Below, one piece after another: positions 51,669-61,227 of a DNA stretch of 64,000 nucleotides; the first letter of the stretch is position 1, and each line of letters begins with the position of its first letter. The translations under genes were made by a program, and so were the position numbers. Source of the stretch: a marine bacterium B5-7. GTDB lineage: Bacteria; Pseudomonadota; Gammaproteobacteria; Arenicellales; CAJQKF01. The stretch covers positions 18,604 to 82,603 of the forward strand of contig BQJD01000016.1 of assembly GCA_021604525.1 (NCBI GenBank), read 5' to 3'. The notes below the pieces were generated by a model. It searched no databases and was not told the DNA's origin. It was given only the letters and a program-made list of their open reading frames with translations.

Positions 51669-53516
51669 ATGAAACGTACCGTAATGAGTGTAGCCATCGC
51701 AGCCATCCTGATGACTGCCAGTGGTTGCGTCGAGCAACGGCAAATGGGTGAAGCAGAACAAACCGATGAAGTTCGTGATGTGTCCTCGCAGTCAGTCGTC
51801 ATGCAACCGGTCGTACTTCCCGCCGTCGCACCGACCGAACAACAGGCTTCGCAGCCTGCAAGTATGAATTCTGTTCGCGAAGAACGTGACCAGGCGAGTG
51901 CTGTATCTGCCGACATGAAGACGGCCATTAAGGCGGTGCCTGCCACGCTCAATGCGACCCGACAGAAATCCTATGCCGCCGAAAGTCATATTGTCGGTTC
52001 GCTGCAGCCATCGCTTTTGCCTGGCTATAACATGGTCGATCGCGAGAACTATGCGCACTATGATGACGGTGGCGTATTCAAGGTAGTAGATGAACCGGTA
52101 TCAACATTCAGCATCGATGTCGATAGCGGATCATATGCTAACGTTCGTCGCCTGTTGAACGAGGGTCGTCTGCCACCCATGGACGCGGTACGAGCCGAGG
52201 AGTTGATCAACTACTTCGATTATCAATATCCACTTGCGGACGAGGATGGCGAGCATTCTCAACAGCCCTTTACGGTGACCACCGAGGTGGGTCCGTCGCC
52301 ATGGAATCAGCAGACCAGGCTGCTGCATATCGGCATTCGCGGGGTTGATGTTGCCGCCAGTGAAACACCGCCGGCGAATCTGGTGTTTCTTGTGGATGTG
52401 TCGGGATCAATGCAATCGCCAGACAAGATTGAACTGTTGAAATCCGCGCTCAAGTTGTTGGTTGCCGAACTCAATGCCAATGACAGGATATCGTTGGTTG
52501 TTTATGCCGGTGCATCCGGCGTCGTGCTTGAACCGGTTGCCGGAAACATGCAAGCAAAGATAATGAACGCTATCGACAGCCTCGCGGCTGGTGGCTCAAC
52601 CAATGGTGGTGAAGGTATCCGCCTGGCTTACCGGATGGCGCGGCAGGCATTTATCGAAGGAGGTATCAATCGAATTCTGCTAGCCACCGATGGTGACTTT
52701 AATGTTGGTACGGTTAATTTCGACCAGCTTATCGATCTGGTGGAACGCGAGCGCAAGAGTGGCGTCTCGTTGACCACCCTGGGCTTCGGTGGCGGTAACT
52801 ATAACGATCATCTCATGGAACAACTTGCCGATGCGGGTAACGGTAACCACGCTTATATCGATACACTGAATGAAGCGCGAAAAGTGCTGGTGGAGCAGCG
52901 GCAATCGACGCTGAACACCATTGCCTCAGACGTAAAAATCCAGATCGAGTTCAATCCCGACGTGGTTTCCGAGTACCGTTTGATCGGTTATGAGAATCGT
53001 CAGCTTGAACGTGAAGACTTCAACAATGATTCAGTTGATGCCGGGGAGATTGGTGCGGGTCATACTGTCACTGCATTGTACGAAGTCAGCTTTGTCGACG
53101 ATGCCGGACAGCGCATCGATCCACTGCGTTACGGTCGTCCGGCAAGCTCCCGAAGTGGCGCAGGCAACGATAACGTTTTAGCAAACAAGGATGAACTCGC
53201 ATTCCTTAAAATTCGTTACAAGACGCCGGGTGAGAATCGCTCCGAACTGATCAGCAAAGCCATCCCGGTCGATATGGTCACAGAGGATATTGCCGCTACC
53301 ACGGATCGCTACCGGTTCTCGGCAGCGGTTGCCGGTTTCGCCCAACTGCTTCGCGGTGGACGTTATCTTGAAGGCTACACCTTTACTGATGTGCTTGAAC
53401 TGGCGCGCGATGCACGCGGAGACGATCGGTTTGGTTATCGTGGAGAATTTGTATCCATGGTGGCTCTTGCCGGGAGTCTTGATCGTGTGGCCCAACGAAG
53501 TGTCAGTGTGCAATAG
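51669..53516 (+). CDS. VWA-domain lipoprotein (YfbK type)
   Basis: 615 residues. Signal peptide with lipobox TASGC (Cys20) is followed by a ~85-residue low-complexity linker. A YfbK-type N-domain (VFKVVDEPVSTFSIDVDSGSYANVRR, about 137-170) precedes a von Willebrand A domain with MIDAS DVSGS (D243, S245, S247), then a C-terminal DUF3520-like region with EIGAGHTVTALYE and KIRYKTPGE. Probably periplasmic and metal-binding; the function of the family is not settled. It is followed 66 bases later by an ECF sigma gene and an anti-sigma-like gene. The 273-base gap upstream (51396-51668) contains no feature I can name apart from an AACCGGAGATAGATA ribosome region. Confidence 0.9.
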   Translation: MKRTVMSVAIAAILMTASGCVEQRQMGEAEQTDEVRDVSSQSVVMQPVVLPAVAPTEQQASQPASMNSVREERDQASAVSADMKTAIKAVPATLNATRQKSYAAESHIVGSLQPSLLPGYNMVDRENYAHYDDGGVFKVVDEPVSTFSIDVDSGSYANVRRLLNEGRLPPMDAVRAEELINYFDYQYPLADEDGEHSQQPFTVTTEVGPSPWNQQTRLLHIGIRGVDVAASETPPANLVFLVDVSGSMQSPDKIELLKSALKLLVAELNANDRISLVVYAGASGVVLEPVAGNMQAKIMNAIDSLAAGGSTNGGEGIRLAYRMARQAFIEGGINRILLATDGDFNVGTVNFDQLIDLVERERKSGVSLTTLGFGGGNYNDHLMEQLADAGNGNHAYIDTLNEARKVLVEQRQSTLNTIASDVKIQIEFNPDVVSEYRLIGYENRQLEREDFNNDSVDAGEIGAGHTVTALYEVSFVDDAGQRIDPLRYGRPASSRSGAGNDNVLANKDELAFLKIRYKTPGENRSELISKAIPVDMVTEDIAATTDRYRFSAAVAGFAQLLRGGRYLEGYTFTDVLELARDARGDDRFGYRGEFVSMVALAGSLDRVAQRSVSVQ

Positions 53517-53535
53517 TCAAATTACCATTGTTTCG

Positions 53536-53564
53536 GGGCGGCGGGGCTTTGCGTCTCGCCGCCC
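53536..53564 (+). other. G+C-rich hairpin between the VWA and sigma-factor genes
   Basis: GGGCGGCG and CGCCGCCC form a perfect 8-bp stem with a 13-base loop, 20 bases after the VWA stop. No T run follows. It may lower read-through into, or shield, the sigma-factor message. Confidence 0.4.
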
Positions 53565-53582
53565 GCCGGTTATGCTCCGCCC

Positions 53583-54146
53583 ATGGATGATGCGGATGAA
53601 AACGACGAAGCCCTGATGCTACGCTACCAGGCCGGTGACGCGGTCGCATTCGAGGTGCTTTATCAACGTCATCGTGGACCGGTCTACCGATTTTTTCTGC
53701 GTCAGATCGGCGACGTTGGGATCAGTGAAGAACTTTATCAGGAGACCTGGATGCGGGTGATCGGGGCGCGCCTGCGTTATCGTAAACGTGCCCGATTCAC
53801 CACCTGGATCTATCGCATTGCCAACAATCTGCTAATCGATCACTGGCGCCGGGTGGGCGCTCGTCCGGGTGTTGATTCACTGGACTTTGATTCCGGTAAT
53901 ACACCGGCCGCCGCCCAGGTTGACCTGAACCGTCAACCCGAGGGTCTTGCCGATGATCGTGCCCGGGTTGCCGAGCTGCTAAAACGTATCCGGCAACTAC
54001 CGAGGAACCAGCGCGTCGCCTTCATGCTGCATTATGAATCGGGCATGTCGGTGGAACAAATCGCCGATGCCACTGGCGTAAAACGCGAGACCGCCAAGAG
54101 CCGATTACGTTACGCCATGGCGACGCTACGCGAGGAGATCGCCTGA
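53583..54146 (+). CDS. ECF-type RNA polymerase sigma factor
   Basis: 187 residues with sigma regions 2 and 4 only. Region 2 runs from about residue 22 (FEVLYQRHRGPVYRFFLRQ) through ELYQETWMRVIGARLRYRKRARFTTWIYRIANNLLIDHWRR. Region 4 is IRQLPRNQRVAFMLHYESGMSVEQIADATGVKRETAKSRLRYAMATLREEI with the helix-turn-helix. The stop shares a base with the next ATG (TGATG). I found no convincing autoregulated ECF promoter (AAC-rich -35) upstream of the VWA gene or this gene. The target regulon is unknown; VWA and the next gene are the likely partners. Confidence 0.93.
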   Translation: MDDADENDEALMLRYQAGDAVAFEVLYQRHRGPVYRFFLRQIGDVGISEELYQETWMRVIGARLRYRKRARFTTWIYRIANNLLIDHWRRVGARPGVDSLDFDSGNTPAAAQVDLNRQPEGLADDRARVAELLKRIRQLPRNQRVAFMLHYESGMSVEQIADATGVKRETAKSRLRYAMATLREEIA

Positions 54147-54910
54147 TGAATCAACGTCAACCACCGGTGCCACCTGAGGACGAACGAATCACGTCCCTGT
54201 ACCAACGCCTCGATCGTCCCGAGCCGGGACGTCATGTCGATGCGGCGATCCTGGCGGCGTCGCGCCGTGAAGTGGGCGCAAGACCGAGGTTGAGCGGGCC
54301 GTTCAGCGGTCGCTGGCGAGTGGCTCTATCCATCGCGGCCATGTTTGTCATGGCTATCGTAGTGGTGCCGGCACTGTGGGATGTTTCCGGACCAGCCCTT
54401 GATTCCGATTCGTTACCTGATTCGTCAGCCATGACTCCCGCGGCGACTTCCAGCGACAACGCGCCGGCTAAAATTCAGGCTGGAACGAGTGAGCTCAAAG
54501 CCAGGGGTGTTGATGAGCACGAGGCGACTCCCTCGGCAGCACGCCTGCGAGCCAAGCCTGAAACAGCTTCATCCTTGAGCACTACACCCGTACGTGAGGA
54601 GCGTGCGACCGAGCAGGTGTTGGCACCTTCTCCACTACCCGCCCAGGTGGGTGCCTCACAATCTCAAAAGGCGACAGCGAATGAAATCGATGGAATCGCC
54701 GCTGATTCTGTTGCACGTGAAGCGACGACACAAAGTACGGTTATCGATATGAACCCACAGCAACAACTTGATAACATCAAGGCACTTCTCGATCAGGGTC
54801 GTGTCGATGAGGCTCGGGATGCCTTCAAGCGCTTTCGCAGTGTATTTCCAGATTACCCGGTGGTTGACGAACTACAGCGGAGCCTCGATATCAGGAATAA
54901 TGAAAATTAG
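54146..54910 (+). CDS. Single-pass membrane protein, putative anti-sigma factor
   Basis: 254 residues with no recognised domain. A short cytoplasmic N region (1-56, rich in Arg and Pro) is followed by one membrane helix (about 57-78), a long low-complexity Ser/Ala/Thr-rich periplasmic linker (80-200), and a C-terminal helical segment (about 205-250, QQQLDNIKALLDQGRVDEARDAFKRF) that looks like a TPR unit. The topology and coupling to the ECF sigma gene suggest an anti-sigma factor. No ZAS zinc motif (HxxxCxxC) is visible, so the mode of binding would differ from the common class. Confidence 0.6.
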   Translation: MNQRQPPVPPEDERITSLYQRLDRPEPGRHVDAAILAASRREVGARPRLSGPFSGRWRVALSIAAMFVMAIVVVPALWDVSGPALDSDSLPDSSAMTPAATSSDNAPAKIQAGTSELKARGVDEHEATPSAARLRAKPETASSLSTTPVREERATEQVLAPSPLPAQVGASQSQKATANEIDGIAADSVAREATTQSTVIDMNPQQQLDNIKALLDQGRVDEARDAFKRFRSVFPDYPVVDELQRSLDIRNNEN

Positions 54911-54930
54911 GAGATCAAGCGGAGGACGTT

Positions 54931-55833
54931 ATGCAAATTGAGGCATTTTTCGATACCCATACATCCACATTGACCTACGTGGTCCATGACCCATCCTCCC
55001 ATGACGCCCTGATCATCGATCCGGTACTTGACTATGACCCGGCTGCGTCCAAGGTCTGGACAGAGTCGGTGGACAAGGTGGTTCACTTCATCGAAAAGCA
55101 CTCACTCAAACCGCTGTTCATACTCGAAACCCATGCCCATGCCGATCACCTGTCCGGCTCACAGGTTTTAAAGAATCGTTATCCGGATGCAGTACTGGCG
55201 ATCGGACGCAACATCACCAAGGTGCAGAAACTGTTTCGTGACGTGTTTGCATTACCGGCCACGTTTGCCGTCGATGGCAGTCAGTTCGATCGATTACTCG
55301 ATGAGGATGAAGTCGTAAAGGCCGGTGTGTTCGATATAAGGGTTTTGTTTACGCCGGGACACACGCCAGCCTGTTCGTCGTATCTGATCGGCGATGCGCT
55401 GTTTACCGGTGATACCCTGTTCATGCCGGATATGGGCACGGGTCGTTGCGATTTTCCGGGTGGCAGCGTCAAAGACATGTATGAATCGATTACCGGCAAG
55501 ATATACACCCTGCCGCCGACCACGCGAATCTTTGTGGGTCATGACTATCAGCCAGGTGGTCGTGATCTTGCTTGTGAAGCAAGCGTCGCCGAACAGCGAC
55601 GCGATAACATTCAACTGAATGACAAGACGTCGCTTGAAGATTTCATTACCTTTCGATCAGAGCGCGATAAAACTCTTGATACACCCCGGCTGCTGTTGCA
55701 AAGCGTACAGGTCAACATCGATGCCGGTTCAATGCCGGGTGCTGATGATGAGGGCCGGCGCTTTTTGAAAATTCCGGTAAATGTTTTTAAACCCGAGGGA
55801 GCCGGTGGACTACAGCTCGATGAGATTTCCTGA
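54931..55833 (+). CDS. MBL-fold persulfide-dioxygenase-like enzyme
   Basis: 300 residues. Complete metallo-beta-lactamase ligands: THAHADH (H68, H70, D72, H73), TPGHTPACSS (H144), FTGDTLFMPDMGTGRCDFPGG (D161) and FVGHDYQPGG (H204). The MGTGRCDFPGGS block is typical of ETHE1/Blh-type enzymes, which oxidise glutathione persulfide to sulfite in sulfide detoxification. In the characterised iron dioxygenases only the site-1 ligands bind metal. No rhodanese or BigR-type regulator is adjacent. GGAGG ribosome site; it ends 46 bases from the convergent response-regulator gene. Confidence 0.87.
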   Translation: MQIEAFFDTHTSTLTYVVHDPSSHDALIIDPVLDYDPAASKVWTESVDKVVHFIEKHSLKPLFILETHAHADHLSGSQVLKNRYPDAVLAIGRNITKVQKLFRDVFALPATFAVDGSQFDRLLDEDEVVKAGVFDIRVLFTPGHTPACSSYLIGDALFTGDTLFMPDMGTGRCDFPGGSVKDMYESITGKIYTLPPTTRIFVGHDYQPGGRDLACEASVAEQRRDNIQLNDKTSLEDFITFRSERDKTLDTPRLLLQSVQVNIDAGSMPGADDEGRRFLKIPVNVFKPEGAGGLQLDEIS

Positions 55834-55878
55834 TCGACTGGCTTTTATCAGCTTATCGATGGTTGGCAATCAAACGAT

Positions 55879-56547
55879 TTATTCAAACGGTTTATTTGGG
55901 CCCTTGCCGCACAATCCCTTCTCCACAGCCATTACCGCCGCTTCGACCCTTGAATGCACATTGAGTTTGCGCAGGATTGCCTTGACGTGAAGCTTCACCG
56001 TGCCGTCGGAGATGTTGAGGTTGCGGGCAATCACCTTGTTGCTCTGGCCTTCTGACAGGTGACACAGGATTTCCATCTCGCGCGGCGTAAGTTCGTTGAA
56101 CGGTGCCAACTGCTCGCGTCGTTCGGATGTGCTGCCGTGCTTCACCAGATTCGCCAGCACGCCGGTTAACTCCGCTGCGACAATGGTCTTGCCGGCAACG
56201 ATATCGCGCAGTGCAACCACCAGTTCGTCGGGTTCCATATCTTTGAGAAGATAGCCGCGCGCGCCGTTACGCAAACACTCGGCCAGATCTTGCTCATCGC
56301 TACTGGTGGTCAGCATGACCACGGGCAGATCGGGGTGTTCGCGGGTCAGCTCCTGCAATAGCTGGATACCGGACAGCTCCGGCATCCGCAAATCGAGCAA
56401 CACGACATCCGGTTGATGTTCGATAACCAGTGCCGGACCCTGTTGCGGTTCACCCACCGCAGCGACCACGGTTATGCCACGCCTGTCGAGTAAACCCTCA
56501 AGGCCTACTCGAAATAGCGCGTGATCGTCGATAAGGAGTACTTTCAT
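55879..56547 (-). CDS. NarL/FixJ-type response regulator
   Basis: 222 residues. Receiver domain (1-120) with the acidic pair D7-D8 and phospho-acceptor D52 (LLDLRMPE), then VVMLTTSSDE. LuxR-type helix-turn-helix near the C terminus: LTPREMEILCHLSEGQSNKVIARNLNISDGTVKLHVKAILRKLNVHSR. It follows the histidine kinase gene by 13 bases and is its partner. The target genes are not evident; nitrate/nitrite control is the role of the closest well-known relatives, but nothing here proves it. Confidence 0.94.
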   Translation of the reverse strand: MKVLLIDDHALFRVGLEGLLDRRGITVVAAVGEPQQGPALVIEHQPDVVLLDLRMPELSGIQLLQELTREHPDLPVVMLTTSSDEQDLAECLRNGARGYLLKDMEPDELVVALRDIVAGKTIVAAELTGVLANLVKHGSTSERREQLAPFNELTPREMEILCHLSEGQSNKVIARNLNISDGTVKLHVKAILRKLNVHSRVEAAVMAVEKGLCGKGPNKPFE

Positions 56548-56560
56548 TAACCCTATGGTA

Positions 56561-58198
56561 TCAGTTGGAGCCTGCCTTGCCGGAGGAATTCATCGCGAGC
56601 GTATCGACAGGTTCATTGCCGGCATTGGCGGCAAACTTGCCACCGAAACGAAGTAAAACGCGAGTGCCTTCACCGACTTCACTTTCCACTTTCAGATCGG
56701 CGCCTATAATCGACGCGCGCTCGGCCATGATGGACATGCCAAAGTGATCCCCAGGATCTTCGCCGGTCTCATGGCATGCAAATCCCTCACCATCGTCTTC
56801 CACCAGCACCCGATACGATTCATCGTCGTGACTTAACAATACACGGACGTTACTGGCGCCGCTATGTTTGCGAATATTAGCCAGCGCTTCCTGCACAATC
56901 CGCTGCACGTGGACCTCCCATTCGTCAGCAAGGTCGATCTCCTCCCACTGATTCTGGAAGAACGTGTTGATGCCGGTTTCCTTGCGAAAGCGTGCAACCT
57001 GGGTGGAAATCGCAGCAATCAATCCACGTCGATGTACCGGTGCGCGAAAATGCCGGATCAACTCGCGAAGTTCGATATTGGCTTCTTCAAGACTCGATTC
57101 GATCCGTTCCATTTCCGCCCAAACCGCCGCTTCGTCGCGCTGGTGCAAGGTGTCGTCCAGAACCCGAACCTGGAATCTCAGGCTGGCAAGGGTCTGGGCC
57201 AGAGAATCGTGCAGCTCATTGGCAAGGTTGGCGCGTTCCTGCATTCGTGGCAACAGGGTGGCCTCAAAATCGAGGCGCGCCTTCTCTACCGCCAAGCCAA
57301 GTTGACGGCCAATACTGACCAGCAGCTCCTTGAGTTCATCCGATGGCGCGTAGCGGCTTTTCTCGATATAGAGCAGATACACGCCCTTCACTTGATCGAG
57401 GTACTGCAGCCGAACCACAATCATCTCAAGGTCACGTAATTCGTTGGCAATATCAGCACCGCCGTTGCACAGGACATCAAGTACCTCACCGATATCGAGA
57501 TCACGATCAAGGTCAAATAACGCCGGGTGTGATCCGGCGACCTGGTCGACATGCAGCAAGGCGCCGTCAAGACTTAACTCGGCCACCGTGCGTATCGAAC
57601 CATCGCTATCTTTTAAACGTACGCTGGCACCGCGTGCACTGACCACGTCGGCCAGGGTATACAGAAAACGCGCGGTCAGTTGATCGACTTCGGTTGCATT
57701 ATTAATGCCGGTGGCAACGTCGTACAACAGTTGCAGCGACCGCGATTTACGTTCGATGTCGCTCTTGCGATTTTCGAGCTCGCGTTCCTTGTCCAGCGCC
57801 AGCGCTTCGAGCCATTCAGCGGCACGGTTAATATCATCCACCGGGGCTACCAACTCGGTATCTCCGCTGTCGGGGACTCGTGCTGACAGATTGCCCTGAC
57901 GAATTTCTCCCGCCCAGTACATCACCCGGCCGAGCGGTTTAAACAGGCACTTAACGATGCAATCGGCAGCCAGGAATGCGAGTACGCTGGCGATACCTGT
58001 CATCACCACCAGGGATATAAAACCAAGGCTTGAGGGATTGTCGGCTTTCCATAAATAAAAGCCAAGGGAGATGATCACGATACCGCATCCGAGTAGCGCA
58101 ACGGAGAGCCATTTGAGTCTGCGCGATAGACGGACAGGCAGTTCCGGCAACGACGGCACCGGCGTCTCGGATGTTGTTGCGTGCTGGGTAGTGGTCAA
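56561..58198 (-). CDS. NarX-like sensor histidine kinase without a periplasmic sensor domain
   Basis: 545 residues. Two membrane helices (about 28-50 and 57-83) are separated by only six to eight residues, so there is no periplasmic sensor domain of the NarX kind. A HAMP-like segment follows (CLFKPLGRVMYWAGEIRQGNLSARVPD, 84-130), then a coiled linker, a GAF-like domain (about 160-300), the HisKA_3 dimerisation box with phospho-His330 in ANELHDSLAQTLASLRFQVR, and a HATPase domain (EALANIRKHSGASNV, VEDDGEGF). Input is therefore probably cytoplasmic or membrane-borne. Co-transcribed with the response regulator. Confidence 0.9.
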   Translation of the reverse strand: MTTTQHATTSETPVPSLPELPVRLSRRLKWLSVALLGCGIVIISLGFYLWKADNPSSLGFISLVVMTGIASVLAFLAADCIVKCLFKPLGRVMYWAGEIRQGNLSARVPDSGDTELVAPVDDINRAAEWLEALALDKERELENRKSDIERKSRSLQLLYDVATGINNATEVDQLTARFLYTLADVVSARGASVRLKDSDGSIRTVAELSLDGALLHVDQVAGSHPALFDLDRDLDIGEVLDVLCNGGADIANELRDLEMIVVRLQYLDQVKGVYLLYIEKSRYAPSDELKELLVSIGRQLGLAVEKARLDFEATLLPRMQERANLANELHDSLAQTLASLRFQVRVLDDTLHQRDEAAVWAEMERIESSLEEANIELRELIRHFRAPVHRRGLIAAISTQVARFRKETGINTFFQNQWEEIDLADEWEVHVQRIVQEALANIRKHSGASNVRVLLSHDDESYRVLVEDDGEGFACHETGEDPGDHFGMSIMAERASIIGADLKVESEVGEGTRVLLRFGGKFAANAGNEPVDTLAMNSSGKAGSN

Positions 58199-58400
58199 TT
58201 CGACAATGACACTCGTGGATATTCAGGGAAACGATGGATGCATTGTAAAACAATGAAACCACCGGTGCGTCCCGGCTGCAACAAATGTTTGGTTGACGGC
58301 GATTTATTACTAATACGCGCTCAAGTAGCTGTTTGCGATGCGCATAAACTGGCACAATCCGCATCTTCACCGAATCTCCATCGTCCAGGGACCACTAAAG

Positions 58401-59726
58401 GTGTTTGATACATTCAAGTCAGTCAGTTCGTTACTCGCCAGTTACTGGCTGCTGATGATGGCCAACGGGTTGTTGTCCACACTGCTGGCGGTGCGAACCG
58501 ACATCGAATCGTTTTCGATTTTCATCACCGGCCTGGTAATGAGTTCGTACTTTGTCGGCTTGTTATTGGGTGCACTGTATTCCGCCTACCTGGTCATCCG
58601 GGTGGGTCATATTCGAGCGTTTGCGGTGTATGCCTCGGTGATGTCGACGGCGTCAATCCTGCATGTTTTACTTGTCGAACCGGCGGTATGGATGGTGGTG
58701 CGCGCGCTTGCGGGTTTCTGCATGGCGGGTATGATATTGATAACCGAGGCCTGGTTGAATGAGCGTGCCGACAACCGTGTGCGTGGCGTACTGTTGGCGA
58801 CCTACATGGCCATCGGTTACTTCGGTTCTGGCCTCGGACAATTTATTCTGCCACTGGCCGATCCGGCTAAATTCACTTTGTTTGGCCTGGTCTCGGTACT
58901 GCTTTCACTCGCCCTGATTCCGGTTCTGATTACCCGTGCGCCCAGTCCGCGACCGGTCACTCCACAGCGGGTATCGCCTATTGAGGTGTACAAGATCTCG
59001 CCTGTGGCAACCATCGGTACAGTCATCTCCGGTATGCTGGCGTCATCCCTGTACGGCCTCGGTCCGCTATTCGCCCGCCAGATCGGTTTGTCACTTACGG
59101 AGACATCCACCTTCATGGCCTGTGCGATTCTCGGTGGCCTGGTGTTGCAGATTCCCCTGGGTCGGGTATCCGATCGATTTGATCGTCGCAAGGTGCTGGC
59201 AGTAAGCGTATTCGCCACCAGCGCGGCCTGCGTAGGGGTGATCTTGAGCGCATCGGTCGGAAATATCTGGCAACAGGCATCGGGGATGGTGTCGTCGACA
59301 TGGCTTTTTGTAACTGCCGCCGTGTATGGCAGCCTCGCCTTCACTCTCTACTCTCAGTGCGCCGCGCAGGCCAATGACGTAACTCCCCACGATAAATTGA
59401 TTCAGACCGCGGGTGGATTGTTGGTCGCCTATGGCATTGGCGCGATTATCGGTCCGCTGTTGGGCGGCTTCATTATGGAGCATACCGGTCCGCGCAGCTT
59501 GTTTGTTTATTTGATGGTGTTGAGCTTCAGTTTGGGCCTTTATACCCTGCACCGCATGCGTGTTCGAGTTCCGGGCACGCGAAAACTAAAGTTTATTCCC
59601 AAGCCCGAGGCCATGTACTCACACGAAACGTTGTATAACTCGGTGCAAAATGAGATCGATCGCAATTTGGCCAGGGCGGCCGGTGGGCGTGGTCCGAACC
59701 ATAGCCGCTTCGATCCTCGGATTTAA
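58401..59726 (+). CDS. MFS transporter (YcaD-like)
   Basis: 441 residues from the GTG at 58401; the ATG at 58338 would add 21 residues that do not resemble a membrane protein start, while the family opens close to the first helix (SVSSLLASYWLLMMANGLL). Twelve predicted helices. The linker between halves has the usual basic motif LGRVSDRFDRRKVLA, and helix 4 carries LAGFCMAGMILITEAWLNERA, as in the YcaD/UMF-type group. The C-terminal tail of about 55 residues is cytoplasmic. Substrate unknown. It stands alone; the 256-base gap after it shows no clear terminator. Confidence 0.88.
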   Translation: MFDTFKSVSSLLASYWLLMMANGLLSTLLAVRTDIESFSIFITGLVMSSYFVGLLLGALYSAYLVIRVGHIRAFAVYASVMSTASILHVLLVEPAVWMVVRALAGFCMAGMILITEAWLNERADNRVRGVLLATYMAIGYFGSGLGQFILPLADPAKFTLFGLVSVLLSLALIPVLITRAPSPRPVTPQRVSPIEVYKISPVATIGTVISGMLASSLYGLGPLFARQIGLSLTETSTFMACAILGGLVLQIPLGRVSDRFDRRKVLAVSVFATSAACVGVILSASVGNIWQQASGMVSSTWLFVTAAVYGSLAFTLYSQCAAQANDVTPHDKLIQTAGGLLVAYGIGAIIGPLLGGFIMEHTGPRSLFVYLMVLSFSLGLYTLHRMRVRVPGTRKLKFIPKPEAMYSHETLYNSVQNEIDRNLARAAGGRGPNHSRFDPRI

Positions 59727-59982
59727 ACTTCTTGTCGGTAGCAGGGCGGGCTGTCGACCATGATGATAATGTCACTCTGGCCTGACTCGATGAATCAAGT
59801 CTCGCGATGACAGCCGGTTTTTAACGCGGTATTCTATCCCGGCGCTGATCAGGCCCTGGCCTTTTGCAGCGGCACAATCCGCAAATTAAATGCAGTAGAA
59901 TCCCAACCATCTCATACAAAGATATAACTGAAACAACCACAAAAATTGCTGCGGCGTGGCATGAATTCGCGAACCATTCAAT

Positions 59983-61125
59983 ATGAGTCTTAATTCACCG
60001 TACTTCGACAAACTCAGATCCCGAATCAGGGAACTTGGCGGGATGTACAACGCCCATCTCCATCTTGACCGCTCTGGTACTTTAAGTGGTCAATGGCTGG
60101 AGACGGTGCAGGATGACCATCCGGTTGCAGAAAGCCACTTGTCGTTGCCAAGCAAGCACAGCCTGTTTTCGCGTATCCATGAAGGATCGGATTTCTCGCG
60201 CGACAATATCAGTCGCCGGGTTAATTATTTTCTTGATGCGATGGTCGACGCCGGAACCACCCGCGCCGATACGCTGGTCGATGTCACAGCCGATCGTGTT
60301 GGCCTGTCGACTATGGAGTTGATGCTGGAAATCAAGGAAGAGCGCAAGCATGAGATCGACCTCCACCTGGGATCCTACACGCCCATGGGGTTCATCGATG
60401 CTGAGCCTGTCCGCTGGCAACTCATGGAGACGGGTGGCGAAATGGCGGATTTTCTGGGCTCGCTTCCAGAGCGTGACGATTGGCGACTTTATCCGGAACA
60501 TATCGGGTTCAAGGAGCACTGCAAACGACTACTGACTCTGGGGCAACGTTTGTCAAAACCGATACAGATTCATCTTGATCAGCACAATGACCCGAGGGAA
60601 AACGAAACAGAGGTATTCCTCGAAATCGTTCAAAAAATTGGCATGCCGGAATCTCGAGATGGCGTGCCAATGGTGTGGATCGTTCATCTTATCTCGCCAT
60701 CCAACTATGATCAGCGTCGCTTCGAATCCCTGATTGATGAGTTGGCAGCGTTGAATATCGGCGTGATATGTTGCCCTTCCGCAGCTTTAAGCATGAGGCA
60801 GTTACGCCACCTTGATTCACCCACCGGCAACTCTATTGCGCGCGTACTGGATATGATTGCAAGGGGTTTGCAGGTGCGACTTGGGTCCGACAATATTGCC
60901 GATATTTGTTCACCTGCCGGCACACCGGATCTGTTGGATGAATTGTTTGTGCTCTGTAATGCGCTTAGATTTTACGATATCGATATTCTCGCCAAGCTTG
61001 CGGCGGGTTTGCGCATCAGTGATGAAGAAAGGCGCGCTGTCGCATCGCATCTGGAGTATGACCTGGCAGAGGTGGCAGCATATCTCTCGACACCCGCTGC
61101 GCAGCGAACAGCAGCCGGGGAATGA
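59983..61125 (+). CDS. Metal-dependent amidohydrolase (cytosine/adenosine-deaminase-like)
   Basis: 380 residues of the amidohydrolase TIM-barrel superfamily. Metal-site candidates in order are H25 and H27 in NAHLHLD, a His in IQIHLDQHND after the fifth strand, a His in WIVHLISP, and the catalytic Asp in LGSDNIADICSP. The HLHLD start and the QHND and GSDN blocks favour a cytosine-deaminase-like aminohydrolase over dihydroorotase or urease types; there is no carboxylated-lysine motif that I can see. Substrate unknown. It is the first gene of an operon with a sulfotransferase, a racemase-family protein and an ANL ligase, which suggests work on a nitrogen-containing small molecule. Confidence 0.8.
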   Translation: MSLNSPYFDKLRSRIRELGGMYNAHLHLDRSGTLSGQWLETVQDDHPVAESHLSLPSKHSLFSRIHEGSDFSRDNISRRVNYFLDAMVDAGTTRADTLVDVTADRVGLSTMELMLEIKEERKHEIDLHLGSYTPMGFIDAEPVRWQLMETGGEMADFLGSLPERDDWRLYPEHIGFKEHCKRLLTLGQRLSKPIQIHLDQHNDPRENETEVFLEIVQKIGMPESRDGVPMVWIVHLISPSNYDQRRFESLIDELAALNIGVICCPSAALSMRQLRHLDSPTGNSIARVLDMIARGLQVRLGSDNIADICSPAGTPDLLDELFVLCNALRFYDIDILAKLAAGLRISDEERRAVASHLEYDLAEVAAYLSTPAAQRTAAGE

Positions 61126-61227
61126 TGGCATTGAACAAAACAATCGGGAACTTCGTTGGCGTTCTGCAAATAAACTTGTTCACACGTATTGATCCGCCCT
61201 CGCCAACAATGCGACAAGCGAACGCGT

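Noticed and set aside
56864..57439. 191-codon plus-strand frame opposite the histidine kinase
   Set aside because: It is antisense to conserved HisKA_3 sequence and has no domain features.
55879..58198. Two-component pair as the direct regulator of norB
   Set aside because: The genes are about 38 kb apart and the kinase lacks a NarX sensor domain; similarity to NarXL alone does not support the link.
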